A DNA stretch of 64,000 nucleotides from Pyxidicoccus xibeiensis (GCF_024198175.1 NZ_JAJVKV010000001.1:1-64000); one strand, 5' to 3'. Counted from the first letter of the stretch, positions 1 through 8,798 are shown. Notes: generated from the letters alone by a model not told the origin. Numbers and translations are program-made.

Positions 1-922
1 AGGGACTGCGCCAGAAGGGCGCCTCCATCAGCTTCAGCCAGTCGTCCTCGCCACCCGCGCTCTCCAGGAACGCGTCCACCCGCGTCTGGTTCTCCAGCGG
101 CAGTTCCAGGCCCACCGTCACCGGCGTACCGGCCACCGTCGCCTGGCAGGCCGCCTGCGCCACAAAGCGCGGCACCTCCTGCGTACCGTGCATCTCGCCC
201 AGCAGCAGCACTCCGCCCTGCTTCACCTGCTTGCCCAGCCCGATGATGGGCAGGCCGCACTCCATGGTGATGGCACTCGGGGCTTCCTTGGCATTGGGGG
301 CCCGGGCCACCTGCACCGGCTTGGGCGCGTTCTCCTCCTTCGCCAGCTTCGGGGCCACCTCGTTGAACACGCGCCACTCCATCACCAGGTCTCGCGAGCC
401 CTGCCCAGACTCCGCGAAGTGCGAGTTCTCTCCGCGCGGCGCATCGAACCGGTCCTCCAGGTCCTCGGCGCTGAACATGGTGTCGAACCCTTCCGGGTTG
501 GCCATCACCGCCTCAGGCGCATCCCCGTTGTGCGACATGCCCACCGAGCGGTTGACGCTCCAGTCCAGCTCCTTGCCCGCCTGGGACAGCGCCTTGTTCG
601 CGCTCTTGGTGATGCGGATGACCCAGAGCTTGCTCTGCGTGGGAGACTCACGCTTGCCCAGGACGAGATAGCGGTGCCAGTAGCCCGCGACCTTCGAGCC
701 ACCGAACTCCTCGCGCCACTCCGTCTGGAGCACCATGCTGCCCTTGTCCTCACGGAAGGACAGCTGGTTGTCCGTGAAGAACTGGCGCACCTCCGGCCAA
801 ACCTCTTCCAGGGGCCGGTCGTAGATAGCCTCCCGGTCCGGAATGTCCAGGGCACCCTGGCGGGACGCACAGCCCGCCACCATGCATGCCAGTGCTACAG
901 CCGCGTATGCCATCGCGCGCAT
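1..922 (-). CDS. EreA/ChaN-like lipoprotein, copy 1 (partial)
   Basis: First of three tandem paralogues; the C-terminal third runs off the left edge. I chose the ATG at 922 because GAGGAGG precedes it and it gives a lipoprotein signal ending V-A-G-C. The N-terminal domain (about residues 25-130, motifs YDRPLEE, SMVLQTEW) resembles BamC-like outer-membrane lipoprotein modules. An acidic linker that differs between copies follows. The next domain starts at LLLGEMHGTQE, as in the EreA/ChaN/TIKI-like superfamily (histidine and acidic residues in a GExH motif). Probably anchored facing the periplasm or outer membrane. Substrate and activity are unknown. The family call rests on motifs only. Confidence 0.8.
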   Translation of the reverse strand, partial: MRAMAYAAVALACMVAGCASRQGALDIPDREAIYDRPLEEVWPEVRQFFTDNQLSFREDKGSMVLQTEWREEFGGSKVAGYWHRYLVLGKRESPTQSKLWVIRITKSANKALSQAGKELDWSVNRSVGMSHNGDAPEAVMANPEGFDTMFSAEDLEDRFDAPRGENSHFAESGQGSRDLVMEWRVFNEVAPKLAKEENAPKPVQVARAPNAKEAPSAITMECGLPIIGLGKQVKQGGVLLLGEMHGTQEVPRFVAQAACQATVAGTPVTVGLELPLENQTRVDAFLESAGGEDDWLKLMEAPFWRSP

Positions 923-972
923 TCGATACCCCTCCTCGAGAACGACCCGGGGAGGGAACGCGACGGAGTCCC

Positions 973-980
973 TGGCATAT
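973..980 (-). promoter_or_regulatory. Conserved upstream octamer, copy 1
   Basis: On the gene strand this reads ATATGCCA. The same octamer stands 50-55 bases upstream of the start codon of all three tandem lipoprotein genes. Its fixed position suggests a promoter -10 element or operator; no clear -35 was seen. Confidence 0.35.
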
Positions 981-1004
981 CGGCCGCGAGAGCCCTCGCG
1001 GCCG
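981..1004 (-). terminator. Perfect 10-bp hairpin after copy 2
   Basis: CGGCCGCGAG and CTCGCGGCCG form a perfect 10-bp stem with a 4-base loop, 14 bases beyond the stop of the second lipoprotein gene on the minus strand. No T-run follows, so it may act as a pause or mRNA-end structure rather than a classical intrinsic terminator. It also abuts the conserved octamer of the next gene. Confidence 0.4.
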
Positions 1005-1017
1005 GGTGAGGCGCCCG

Positions 1018-2481
1018 TCAGTGAGAGGCCGCGGACGACGCGTCCTGCTCGCTCGCGGAGCGGGCCGAGTTCTCGTCCGCGCCCGGACGGCCCAGCCCCC
1101 GCTGCACCGCCGGCACCGACGCGTTCACCGGGCCCACGTAGAAGACGCCGTGGTAGCCCGACTCGTTCACCCCGGCCCAGCGGTGCACGAAGAAGCGGTC
1201 TCCGTTGTCCTTCCCCTTCGCGTTGCGGATGCCGCAGTCCAGCCTGTCCTTCACGCCCTTGCTGTCCACCGCGCAGATCCACGCCGAGCCGCTGTCATAC
1301 GCCATGTCCAGCGCCACCACATCGTCGAGGGCCTCCTGCAGCAGCAGGCCCATCGGACGGAACTTCTTGTCCCACGGCAGCCCCTGCCTGGTGCGCGAGT
1401 GGACGTTGCCGGAGAGCACCACATAGAAGCGATTCTTCGCCGACTCCACCTGATGCTTCACCGTGGCGGCCATCGCCGTCTCGCGCGCCTGCCCCTGGGC
1501 CATCGGGTGGTCGAAGACGAAGACCTCCACGTCCAGCCCGCGCGAGCGCAGCTGGCGCAGCTGCTCCAGCATGTTCGCCACCGCCTCGCTGCTACGGCCG
1601 TCCGGGTAGGGGCTGCGCCAGAAGGGCGCCTCCATCAGCTTCAGCCAGTCGTCCTCGCCGCCCGCGCTCTCCAGGAACGCGTCCACTCGCGTCTGGTTCT
1701 CCAGTGGCAGCTCCAGCCCCACCGTCACCGGCGTTCCCGCCACCATCACCTGACAGGCGGTCTGCGCCACGAAGCGCGGCACCTCCTGCGTGCCGTGCAT
1801 CTCGCCCAGCAGCAGCACCCCACCCTGCTTCACCTGCTTGCCCAGGCCGATGATGGGCAGCCCGCATTCGATGGCCATGGCGTTGGGAGCGGCCTTCGCG
1901 TCGGGCGCCCGGGCCACCTGCACCGGCTGCGCTTTCTCCTTCTCCAGCTTCGGCGCCACCGAGCGGAACACCCGCCACTCCATCACCAGGTCTCGCGAGC
2001 CCTGCCCGGACTCCGCGAAGTGGGAGTTCTCCCCCTGCGGCGCGTCGAAGTACGCCTCCATGTCCTCGACGCTGATCTCCCCATCCCCGCCATTGGCACC
2101 CAGGGCGCGGCTGACACCCCAGTCGATTTCCTTGCCGGGCTTGGACAGCGCCTTGTTGGCGCTCTTCGTGATGCGGATGATCCAAAGCTTGCTCTGGGTG
2201 GGGGACTCGCGCTTGCCCAGCACCATGTAGCGGTGCCAGAAGCCCGCGACCTTCGAGCCGCCAAACTCCTGGCGCCACTCCGTCTGCAGCACCATGCTGC
2301 CCTTGTCCTCGCGGAAGGGCAGGCTGTTCTCCGTGAAGAACTGGCGGACCTCCGGCCACATCTCTTCCAGCGGCCGGTCGTAGATGGCTTCCCGGTCCGG
2401 GATGTCCAGCTCACTCATCCGGGCCGCGCAGCCCACCCCTATGCATGCCAGCAGCACCGCCGCGTATGCCATCACGCGCAT
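1018..2481 (-). CDS. EreA/ChaN-like lipoprotein, copy 2
   Basis: 487 residues, complete. Signal peptide with lipobox I-G-V-G-C near residue 18. The N-terminal BamC-like domain (about 25-125) carries EEMWPEVRQFF. A variable acidic linker (about 125-175) leads to the EreA/ChaN-like domain with GEMHGTQEVPRF, GLELP, VFDHP and a GNVHSR motif comparable to the GNGH motif of ChaN-like haem-binding proteins. The tail carries a WAGVNESGYHGVFYVGP segment. It is nearly identical to copy 3 through long stretches, while the linker and the C-terminal 25 residues differ. About 100 bases separate the genes, so each may have its own promoter. Enzymatic role unknown. Confidence 0.85.
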   Translation of the reverse strand: MRVMAYAAVLLACIGVGCAARMSELDIPDREAIYDRPLEEMWPEVRQFFTENSLPFREDKGSMVLQTEWRQEFGGSKVAGFWHRYMVLGKRESPTQSKLWIIRITKSANKALSKPGKEIDWGVSRALGANGGDGEISVEDMEAYFDAPQGENSHFAESGQGSRDLVMEWRVFRSVAPKLEKEKAQPVQVARAPDAKAAPNAMAIECGLPIIGLGKQVKQGGVLLLGEMHGTQEVPRFVAQTACQVMVAGTPVTVGLELPLENQTRVDAFLESAGGEDDWLKLMEAPFWRSPYPDGRSSEAVANMLEQLRQLRSRGLDVEVFVFDHPMAQGQARETAMAATVKHQVESAKNRFYVVLSGNVHSRTRQGLPWDKKFRPMGLLLQEALDDVVALDMAYDSGSAWICAVDSKGVKDRLDCGIRNAKGKDNGDRFFVHRWAGVNESGYHGVFYVGPVNASVPAVQRGLGRPGADENSARSASEQDASSAASH

Positions 2482-2536
2482 CTGAAGCCCCTCCTCGGAA
2501 GCGAATCCCCGGGAGCGTAAACGACAGGCACGGCTC

Positions 2537-2544
2537 TGGCATAT
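2537..2544 (-). promoter_or_regulatory. Conserved upstream octamer, copy 2
   Basis: Second instance of ATATGCCA on the gene strand, 55 bases upstream of the copy 2 start codon. It is followed by the same CGGCCGCGAG flank seen at copy 1. Confidence 0.35.
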
Positions 2545-2580
2545 CGGCCGCGAGGATCATCCCACCCGCGCCCCCCACTC

Positions 2581-4071
2581 TCAGTGGATGGACGCGAGCG
2601 ACGAGCCCTGGTCCCTCGCCGGGTGGACCGAGTTGTCGTCCGCCCCAGGACGCCCCAGCCCCCGGTGCACCGCGGGCGCGGACGCATTGACCGGGCCCAC
2701 GTAGAAGACGCCGTGGTACCCGTCGTCGTTCACCCCGGCCCACTGGTGCATGAAGAAGCGGTCCCCGTTGTCCTTCCCCTTCGCCTCCCGAATCCCGCAG
2801 TCCAGCTTGTTGTTCACCGCGCAGATCCACGCCGAGCCGCTGTCGTACGCCATGTCCAGCGCCACCACGTCGTCGAGCTCTTCCTTCAGCAGCATCCCCA
2901 TGGGCTGGAACTTCTTGTCCCACGGCAGGCCCTGCTTCGTGCGCGAGTGGATGTTGCCGGTGAGCACCATGTAGAAGCGCCCCTTCGCCGACTCCACCTG
3001 GTGCTTCACCGTGGCGGCCATCGCCGTCTCACGCGCCTGGCCCTGCGCCTTCGGGTGGTCGAAGACGAAGACGTCCACGTCCAGCCCCTGCGAGCGCAGC
3101 TGGCGCAGCTGCTCCAGCATGTTCGCTACCGCCTCGCTGCTGCGCCCGTCCGGGTACGGGCTGCGCCAGAAGGGCGCCTCCATCAGCTTCAGCCAGTCGT
3201 CCTCCGTGCCCGCGCTCTCCAGGAACGCGTCCACCCGCGTCTGGTTCTCCAGCGGCAGCTCCAGCCCCACCGTCACCGGCGTACCGGCCACCGTCGCCTG
3301 GCAGGCCGCCTGCGCCACGAAGCGCGGCACCTCCTGCGTGCCGTGCATCTCGCCCAGCAGCAGCACTCCGCCCTGCTTCACCTGCTTGCCCAGGCCGATG
3401 ATGGGCAGCCCGCACTCCATGGCGATGGCGCTCGGCGCGTCCTTGGCATTGGGGGCCCGGGCCACCTGCACCGGCTTGGGCGCGTTCTCTTCCTTCGCCA
3501 GCTTCGGAGCCACCGCGTTGAACACGCGCCACTCCATCACCAGGTCTCGCGAGCCCTGCCCAGACTCCGCGAAGTGCGAGTTCTCCCCCATCGGCTCGTC
3601 CAGCATCTCCTCCCAGTCCTCGGGGCTCGTGGTGGGCTCGCTGAACTCGCTGCCCGTCCGGGCGGCATCCTTGTCGCCGGTGGGACCGTGCCCGACCCGG
3701 CTGGAGCTCCAGTCCAGCTCCTTGCCGGGCTGCGACAGCGCCTTGTTGGCGCTCTTGGTGACGCGGATGACCCAGAGCTTGCTCTGCGTGGGGGACTCGC
3801 GCTTGCCTAGCACCAGGTAGCGGTGCCAGAAGCCCGCCACCTTCGAGCCGCCGAACTCCTCGCGCCACTCGGTCTGGAGGACCATGCTGCCCTTGTCCTC
3901 GCGGAAGGGCAGGTTGTTCTCCGTGAAGAACTGGCGCACTTCCGGCCACATCTCTTCCAGCGGACGGTCGTAGATGGCCTCCCGGTCGGGAATGTCCAGG
4001 CCACCCTGGCGGGCCGAGCAGCCCGCCACCATGCATGCCAGCAGCACCGCCGCGTACGTTACCAAGCGCAT
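2581..4071 (-). CDS. EreA/ChaN-like lipoprotein, copy 3
   Basis: 496 residues, complete, probably the first gene of the tandem array. The lipobox is V-A-G-C. It has the same two-domain layout as copies 1 and 2: BamC-like module, acidic linker about 20 residues longer than in copy 2, then the GEMHGTQE domain with GLELP, FDHP and GNIHSR. The upstream AGAAGGGGT gives a usable ribosome site. Conservation of the putative active-site motifs in all copies argues that all three are functional; the variable linker may set partner or localisation differences. Confidence 0.85.
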   Translation of the reverse strand: MRLVTYAAVLLACMVAGCSARQGGLDIPDREAIYDRPLEEMWPEVRQFFTENNLPFREDKGSMVLQTEWREEFGGSKVAGFWHRYLVLGKRESPTQSKLWVIRVTKSANKALSQPGKELDWSSSRVGHGPTGDKDAARTGSEFSEPTTSPEDWEEMLDEPMGENSHFAESGQGSRDLVMEWRVFNAVAPKLAKEENAPKPVQVARAPNAKDAPSAIAMECGLPIIGLGKQVKQGGVLLLGEMHGTQEVPRFVAQAACQATVAGTPVTVGLELPLENQTRVDAFLESAGTEDDWLKLMEAPFWRSPYPDGRSSEAVANMLEQLRQLRSQGLDVDVFVFDHPKAQGQARETAMAATVKHQVESAKGRFYMVLTGNIHSRTKQGLPWDKKFQPMGMLLKEELDDVVALDMAYDSGSAWICAVNNKLDCGIREAKGKDNGDRFFMHQWAGVNDDGYHGVFYVGPVNASAPAVHRGLGRPGADDNSVHPARDQGSSLASIH

Positions 4072-4122
4072 CCGCTACCCCTTCTCGAGTGTCAGCTCGG
4101 AGGGGGAACGCGGGCCTGGCCC

Positions 4123-4130
4123 TGGCATAT
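4123..4130 (-). promoter_or_regulatory. Conserved upstream octamer, copy 3
   Basis: Third instance of ATATGCCA on the gene strand, 51 bases upstream of the copy 3 start codon. Confidence 0.35.
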
Positions 4131-4156
4131 CGACGGAATGGGAGCCGCCGCCCGCC

Positions 4157-4642
4157 TCAGGCCTGGGCTTCGGAGCCGTCGTGGACGGCGGCGCGCTGGC
4201 GCTCCCAGGGACGGGTCCTGACGGCCTCCCGGACCCAAAGCACATGGCGGCGCTCGTCCTCGCGGTGCTTCTCGATGAGCGAGCGCACCTCGGGGCTCCA
4301 GTCGAACCGCAGGGCCAGGTCGTAGGTGCGGTTGGTGAACTCCTCGTTGCCGAGCATGGCCACCAGCGCGGCCTCGGTGCCCATCATGCTCGTCATCGCG
4401 GTCAGGCTCTTCATCGCCGCGCCCTTGAAGTCCGGCCGCAGGTCCACCGGCGTTCCTCCGAACTGGCTGATGAGGGCATTGAGGTCCTGCACGTGTCGCA
4501 TGTGGTCAATGCGGAAATCGTTCAGCCGCTCACGGACCAGCTGCTCCGGGATGCGCGCGAGTGCCGCGTCGTACGCACCCACCGCATCCGCGTCGAGCTG
4601 GGCCAGGCTGCGCAGCCGGGCTACTTCGGAATTCTCGGCCAT
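4157..4642 (-). CDS. Ferritin-like four-helix protein (DUF2383-like)
   Basis: 161 residues, almost entirely helical, with regularly spaced acidic and histidine residues (DADAVGAYD, DFRIDHMRHVQDL, EHxxDERRH-like pattern near the C-terminus). This is the pattern of small ferritin-like or PA2169/DUF2383-type bundles, which bind a di-iron centre or act in stress. A strong AGGAGG lies 5 bases before the ATG. No signal peptide, so cytosolic. It is monocistronic, between the lipoprotein array and a sugar-transporter gene. Whether the metal ligands are complete cannot be decided by eye. Confidence 0.7.
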   Translation of the reverse strand: MAENSEVARLRSLAQLDADAVGAYDAALARIPEQLVRERLNDFRIDHMRHVQDLNALISQFGGTPVDLRPDFKGAAMKSLTAMTSMMGTEAALVAMLGNEEFTNRTYDLALRFDWSPEVRSLIEKHREDERRHVLWVREAVRTRPWERQRAAVHDGSEAQA

Positions 4643-4759
4643 GGGACCTCCTCAACGGGACTGGGGCAATGTGGGCTGACTCTTCCCATCAGCCAACCTG
4701 TCCCCGAGGTCCGCCTCCCATCAGGCCTGGAGGGCAGGCGGGCAGGCCTCGTCCGGAGT

Positions 4760-5086
4760 TCAGGCGTGGACGGGACGGGTGGACTCACGCCCCCCCGCGG
4801 GCTGGCCACCCTGGGTCCCGCGCCGACGCTCCGCATGGCGGTGCTTGAAGACGATGACGATGCCCAGCAGGGCGCTCAGCAGGAGCAGGGCGTTCGTCAC
4901 CACGAAGACCCAGTTGCGCACCATGAGGCTGTAGATGGTGAAGCCGACGGAGGCTGTTATCTGCCCCACGAAGAGCCACTTGGACACGCCCTCGCTGGAG
5001 CCGGACTTCCACTGTTTGTAGACCTGCTTGCCGATGGTCAGCACCAGGATGAACGAGCTGAACCAGCCGATGGCTTCGGACCCCAT
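4760..5086 (-). CDS. SemiSWEET-type sugar transporter
   Basis: 108 residues. The ATG at 5086 has GGAGG five bases upstream and gives a standard-length SemiSWEET; a longer upstream reading would add a proline/arginine-rich, non-membrane leader and was rejected. Three hydrophobic segments are visible (about 5-22, 37-58, 62-83) with a PQ-loop-like motif QVYKQWKSGSSEGVS after the first. SemiSWEETs dimerise to form a sugar uniporter in the inner membrane. The tail is charged (KHRHAERRR). The 290 bases upstream are shared with the divergent ligD gene. Confidence 0.8.
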   Translation of the reverse strand: MGSEAIGWFSSFILVLTIGKQVYKQWKSGSSEGVSKWLFVGQITASVGFTIYSLMVRNWVFVVTNALLLLSALLGIVIVFKHRHAERRRGTQGGQPAGGRESTRPVHA

Positions 5087-5376
5087 GTACCCTCCGGGAA
5101 CAGAGATGCGCACGCCCGGGCCCCGGGGCAGGTGCAGGTGCCTCCTTCCCCTCCGGCCAGTCCCACGCGCCTCGCGTGCCGCGCGCGCGGGAGCCCCTAC
5201 CTTTTGAAGTGAGGGGTGAGCAGTACGCAGTCCACGCGTCCCGAGCCCGGTCTCAGCGGGGCCCGGTTGGCTGGCGGCCCTCCGGACAGTGGGTGGGGGC
5301 CCGGGGCGCGTGCTCCTCTCCCTTCCCTTCCTCCACGGGATTTGCCGGTGGCACGCTGGATGCCAAAGGTTCAGGC

Positions 5377-7404
5377 GTGAAACGCCCAAACGCCCGTCTC
5401 GAGACCTACCGCAGCAAGCGCGACTTCAGCCTGACGCCCGAGCCGGCGGCCCGCACACCGGAGACGCTGCTGGAGCGCGTCTGGCCTCCCATGCTGGCGC
5501 GGCTGTCGGTGCCCGAGGAGGCCAGCGACGACACGCACGTCTACGAGGTGAAGTACGACGGCTTCCGCGCGGTAGCGGGGCTGCTGGGCGGGAAGCTGGC
5601 CCTCCAGAGCCGGCGGGGCAATGACTTGTCAGCGCGCTTCCCGGAGCTGGCGGCGGCGCTGCGCGCCCTGGACGTGAAGGACGCGGTGCTGGACGGCGAA
5701 ATCGTGGCGCTGGACCCGAAGGGCCGCTCGCGCTTCCAGCTCTTGCAGAACCAGGCCGGCGTGGAGCAGCGCTTCGTCATCTTCGACGTGCTGTGGCTGG
5801 AGGGCGAGGACCTGCGGGGGCTGCCACTGGAGGAGCGCCGCGAGCGGCTGGAGCGGCTGCTGCGGGACGTGAAGCTCCCGCTCCAGGTGTCGGAGCGGCT
5901 GGACCTGCCGCTGGAGCGCGCGATGGGCGCGGCGCAGCGGCGCGGGTGGGAGGGGCTCATCGCCAAGCGCCGGGGCTCGGCGTATGTGGGCACCCGCTCC
6001 GGGGACTGGCTGAAGCTGAAGGTGGTGGCGGGCCAGGAGGTGGTCATCCTGGGCTACCTGCCCATCCAGAACGAGCGCGCGAAGACGGAGCTGGGCGCGC
6101 TGCTGGTGGGCGTCCACGACGAGAACGGCTTCCACGACGTGGGCAAGGTGGGCACGGGCTTCTCCTCGAAGGACCGGAGCGCGCTGCGCCAGCTGCTCGA
6201 CAAGGACCGCGTGAGCGCGCCCATGGCCGTGGACGCGAAGCCTCGCAAGGGCGCGGTGTGGGTGAGGCCGCGCCACGTGGCCCAGGTCCACTTCACCGAG
6301 TGGACGGAGGACGGCCGGCTGCGCCACCCCGTCTACGAGGGCCTGCGCACCGACAAGCGCCCCATCGAGGTCGTGCGCGAGCTGCCGGCCCCGGTGGCTC
6401 GCGGGGCGCGAGCGCAGGAGGCCCGTGCCAGCACGCGGCCGGTGCGCAAGGCCGCGCCCGTCCGGAAGCAGCGGGCCGCCACGGGCACACGGCGCGCGCC
6501 CGCCGCGCTGGCCGCGCGCACGGCGGCGGTGCGGAAGCCCGAGGGAGACGCCCAGGTCGGCCGCGCGAAGCTGACGCACGGCGACCGCGTGCTCTTCCCC
6601 GAGAGCGGGCTGACGAAGGCGGACGTCTTCGCGTACTACCGCGAGGTGGCGCCGCTGCTGGTGCCCGTGCTGACGGACCGGCCCATCGCGCTCGAGCAGT
6701 GGCCCGCGGGCATCCAGGCGCCGGGCTTCTTCCGTCACGAGCCGTCCGGCATCCCCCCGTGGGTGCCCACGCTGACGGTGCGCCACGAGGACAAGACGCT
6801 GCGCCACGTGAATGTGAAGAGCGAGGAGCCGCTGCTGTGGCTGGCGAACCAGTCCGCGCTCACGCTGCACATGTGGCCCAGCCGGGCCCCCAGGCTGGCG
6901 CAGCCGGACTTCCTGGTGCTGGACCTGGACCCGGGCGACGGCGGCTGGGCGGACGTGGTGACGGTGGCGCGCGCGCTGCGCGAGAAGCTGGAGGCGCGGG
7001 GACTCAGGGGCTACCCCAAGACGTCCGGCAAGCGGGGCCTGCACGTGCTGGTGCCGCTGGCCCCGGGCCACACCTACGCGCGGACCCAGGCCTTCGCGGA
7101 CGCGCTGGTCGCGGAGCTGGAGGCCGACCTGGGGGACATCGCCACCACCGAGCGCGCCATCAAGAAGCGCAAGGGACGGCTGTACCTGGACGCGGGACAG
7201 AATGCGCGCGGCAAGACGGTAGTGGCGCCCTACTCGCTGCGCGCGAAGGAGCCCGGCACCTTCTCCGCGCCCGTGAAGTGGAGCGAGGTGACCCGGCGGC
7301 TGAACCCCGCGCGCTTCAACGTCCAGACGCTGCGCAAGCGGCTGGACGCGGTGGGAGACCTCTTCGCCGAGGCGGTGAAGGACCCGCAGACACTGCCGGA
7401 GTGA
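5377..7404 (+). CDS. ligD: LigD-like DNA ligase/polymerase without phosphoesterase domain
   Basis: 675 residues from a GTG preceded by AAAGG. Non-homologous end-joining enzyme. Residues 8-23 match the hallmark opening of the LigD phosphoesterase domain (YRSKRDFSLTPEP), but the roughly 150-residue phosphoesterase that should follow is missing. The ATP-dependent ligase domain follows directly (about 35-340) with nucleotidyl Lys59 in EVKYDGFR and a C-terminal OB fold. An Ala/Arg-rich linker (about 345-392) leads to the primase-like polymerase domain (394 onward) with catalytic Asp516/Asp518 in LDLDPG and the motif KTSGKRGLHV. The order ligase-polymerase follows the Pseudomonas-type LigD. No ku gene is nearby. 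Confidence 0.93.
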   Translation: MKRPNARLETYRSKRDFSLTPEPAARTPETLLERVWPPMLARLSVPEEASDDTHVYEVKYDGFRAVAGLLGGKLALQSRRGNDLSARFPELAAALRALDVKDAVLDGEIVALDPKGRSRFQLLQNQAGVEQRFVIFDVLWLEGEDLRGLPLEERRERLERLLRDVKLPLQVSERLDLPLERAMGAAQRRGWEGLIAKRRGSAYVGTRSGDWLKLKVVAGQEVVILGYLPIQNERAKTELGALLVGVHDENGFHDVGKVGTGFSSKDRSALRQLLDKDRVSAPMAVDAKPRKGAVWVRPRHVAQVHFTEWTEDGRLRHPVYEGLRTDKRPIEVVRELPAPVARGARAQEARASTRPVRKAAPVRKQRAATGTRRAPAALAARTAAVRKPEGDAQVGRAKLTHGDRVLFPESGLTKADVFAYYREVAPLLVPVLTDRPIALEQWPAGIQAPGFFRHEPSGIPPWVPTLTVRHEDKTLRHVNVKSEEPLLWLANQSALTLHMWPSRAPRLAQPDFLVLDLDPGDGGWADVVTVARALREKLEARGLRGYPKTSGKRGLHVLVPLAPGHTYARTQAFADALVAELEADLGDIATTERAIKKRKGRLYLDAGQNARGKTVVAPYSLRAKEPGTFSAPVKWSEVTRRLNPARFNVQTLRKRLDAVGDLFAEAVKDPQTLPE

Positions 7405-7449
7405 CGCGGCGCGCACCCGGGCCGCCGGCCGTGGTAGTCCGACGCGCCC

Positions 7450-8382
7450 ATGTCCTCCGCCCCCACCGTCACCGGCGCCGTGAAGCCTGGCGGCCCGCTG
7501 AAGGTCGCCCTCGCCTACTGCGCCTGCTTCCTGCTTTGGGGTTCCACGTGGTCGGTGGTGAAGGTGGGCCTGGAGGATTTGCCCCCGCTGCGCTTCGTGG
7601 GCATCCGCATGCTGGTGGCGGGCCTGGCCCTGCTGCCCTTCGCCCGCGCGCGGGGCGCGTCACTGGGCGCGCGCACGGGCTGGCGCATCGCCGGGCTGGG
7701 CCTGCTGCAGATTGGTATTCCCTTCGGCCTGCTCTTCGTCGGGCAGCAGTGGATTCCGTCCAGCTGGGCGGCGCTGCTGTTCTCCACCTTCCCCGTGTGG
7801 CTGCTGCTGGTGGGCCGGGTGATGATGCCGGAGCAGCACCTCACCGTGCGCAAGCTGCTGGCCGCGGGGCTGGGCGTGGCGGGCGTGGTGGTGCTCCAGC
7901 ACTCCGGGCTGGGCGCGCTGGAGGTGACGGGCAACGTGCTGCTCGGGTGCCTGCTGTGCCTGGGCTCGGTGGCGGTCATCGCCGTGGCCAACGTGCTGGC
8001 CAAGAAGCACATGGGCCACGTGCCTGCGCACGTGCTCGTGTTCGGCCAGACGTTCAGCAGCGCCCTGCCGCTGCTCGCGCTGTCCTTCCTGTTCGAGGCC
8101 GGCCAGCCGGTGAACTGGACGTCCCGCTCGGTGCTCGCCGTCCTCTACCTGGCGCTGTGTGGCACGGTGCTCACCTACCAGTGCCTCTACTGGCTGCTGC
8201 CGCGCATCTCCCTGGCGGCGCTCGGCGCCATGGCCCTGCTGGACACGCTGGTGGCGGTGGTGCTGGGCGTGGTGTTCCTCGACGAGCCCCTCACCCTGTC
8301 GCTGCTGGTGGGCGGAGGGCTCATCCTCGGTGGCGCCGCGCTCGCCAACCTCATCCCTCCGGAAGAGGCGCCCTCGCGCTGA
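7450..8382 (+). CDS. EamA/DMT-family transporter
   Basis: 310 residues with about ten hydrophobic segments arranged as two EamA repeats, starting after a short polar leader. Motifs such as LLWGSTWSVVKVGL and PLRFVGIRMLVAGLALLPFA are typical of drug/metabolite-superfamily exporters in the inner membrane. Its substrate cannot be deduced. It starts 45 bases after ligD, so co-transcription is possible. Its stop codon sits inside a 12-base palindrome shared with the stop of the convergent gene. Confidence 0.85.
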   Translation: MSSAPTVTGAVKPGGPLKVALAYCACFLLWGSTWSVVKVGLEDLPPLRFVGIRMLVAGLALLPFARARGASLGARTGWRIAGLGLLQIGIPFGLLFVGQQWIPSSWAALLFSTFPVWLLLVGRVMMPEQHLTVRKLLAAGLGVAGVVVLQHSGLGALEVTGNVLLGCLLCLGSVAVIAVANVLAKKHMGHVPAHVLVFGQTFSSALPLLALSFLFEAGQPVNWTSRSVLAVLYLALCGTVLTYQCLYWLLPRISLAALGAMALLDTLVAVVLGVVFLDEPLTLSLLVGGGLILGGAALANLIPPEEAPSR

Positions 8383-8384
8383 CG

Positions 8385-8798
8385 TCAGCCCGCGTGGGCC
8401 GTGGCCGCCGCGCGGTGCTGCTCAATCCACGCGCGCGCCTGCTCCGGCGTGTCCACGTACACCAGGTCCAGCGGCCTGCCGCCGCTGAGGATGGAGCCCA
8501 CCATCAGGCTCTTCGTGGTGGCCTTCTGGTCCAGCCCGGCGCCGATGTAGACGAGGCCCAGGAACCACTCCGCCTTCGCGTGGTCCACGAGGTAGCGGCG
8601 CGACTCCGAGCTCAGCTGCGAGCCGGAGATGTCCGCGGCCAGGTAGAAGCGCTGCACCGTCCCCACTTCCCGGTAGACGGCGCAGGACCACTGCGACGTC
8701 TCCACGGAGATGGCTCCCCGGAAGTGCGCCCAGAGGATGTCCGGTGGCTCCAACCACGCCCGCTGCTCGCCCTGAATCCACTCTTGTTGCCGTGACAT
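8385..8798 (-). CDS. STAS/SpoIIAA-like protein
   Basis: 137 residues from the ATG at 8798, which has TAGGAG upstream. It resembles small single-domain STAS/SpoIIAA-like proteins common in myxobacteria: an early PDILWAHFRGAIS strand-turn, a YLAADISGSQLSSESRRYLV segment where SpoIIAA-like proteins have the phosphoserine region, and a final amphipathic helix (EQARAWIEQH). Probably a cytosolic protein-protein switch domain. No partner kinase is adjacent. The call rests on fold-level resemblance. Confidence 0.55.
   Translation of the reverse strand: MSRQQEWIQGEQRAWLEPPDILWAHFRGAISVETSQWSCAVYREVGTVQRFYLAADISGSQLSSESRRYLVDHAKAEWFLGLVYIGAGLDQKATTKSLMVGSILSGGRPLDLVYVDTPEQARAWIEQHRAAATAHAG

Larger units (their letters stand above)
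1..4130. repeat. Tandem gene triplication
   Basis: Three head-to-tail copies of a roughly 1.5-kb unit (gene plus upstream octamer). Long stretches are the same with scattered third-position changes, while the linker and extreme C-terminus have diverged. The leftmost copy continues beyond the window, so more copies could exist. Confidence 0.85.
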
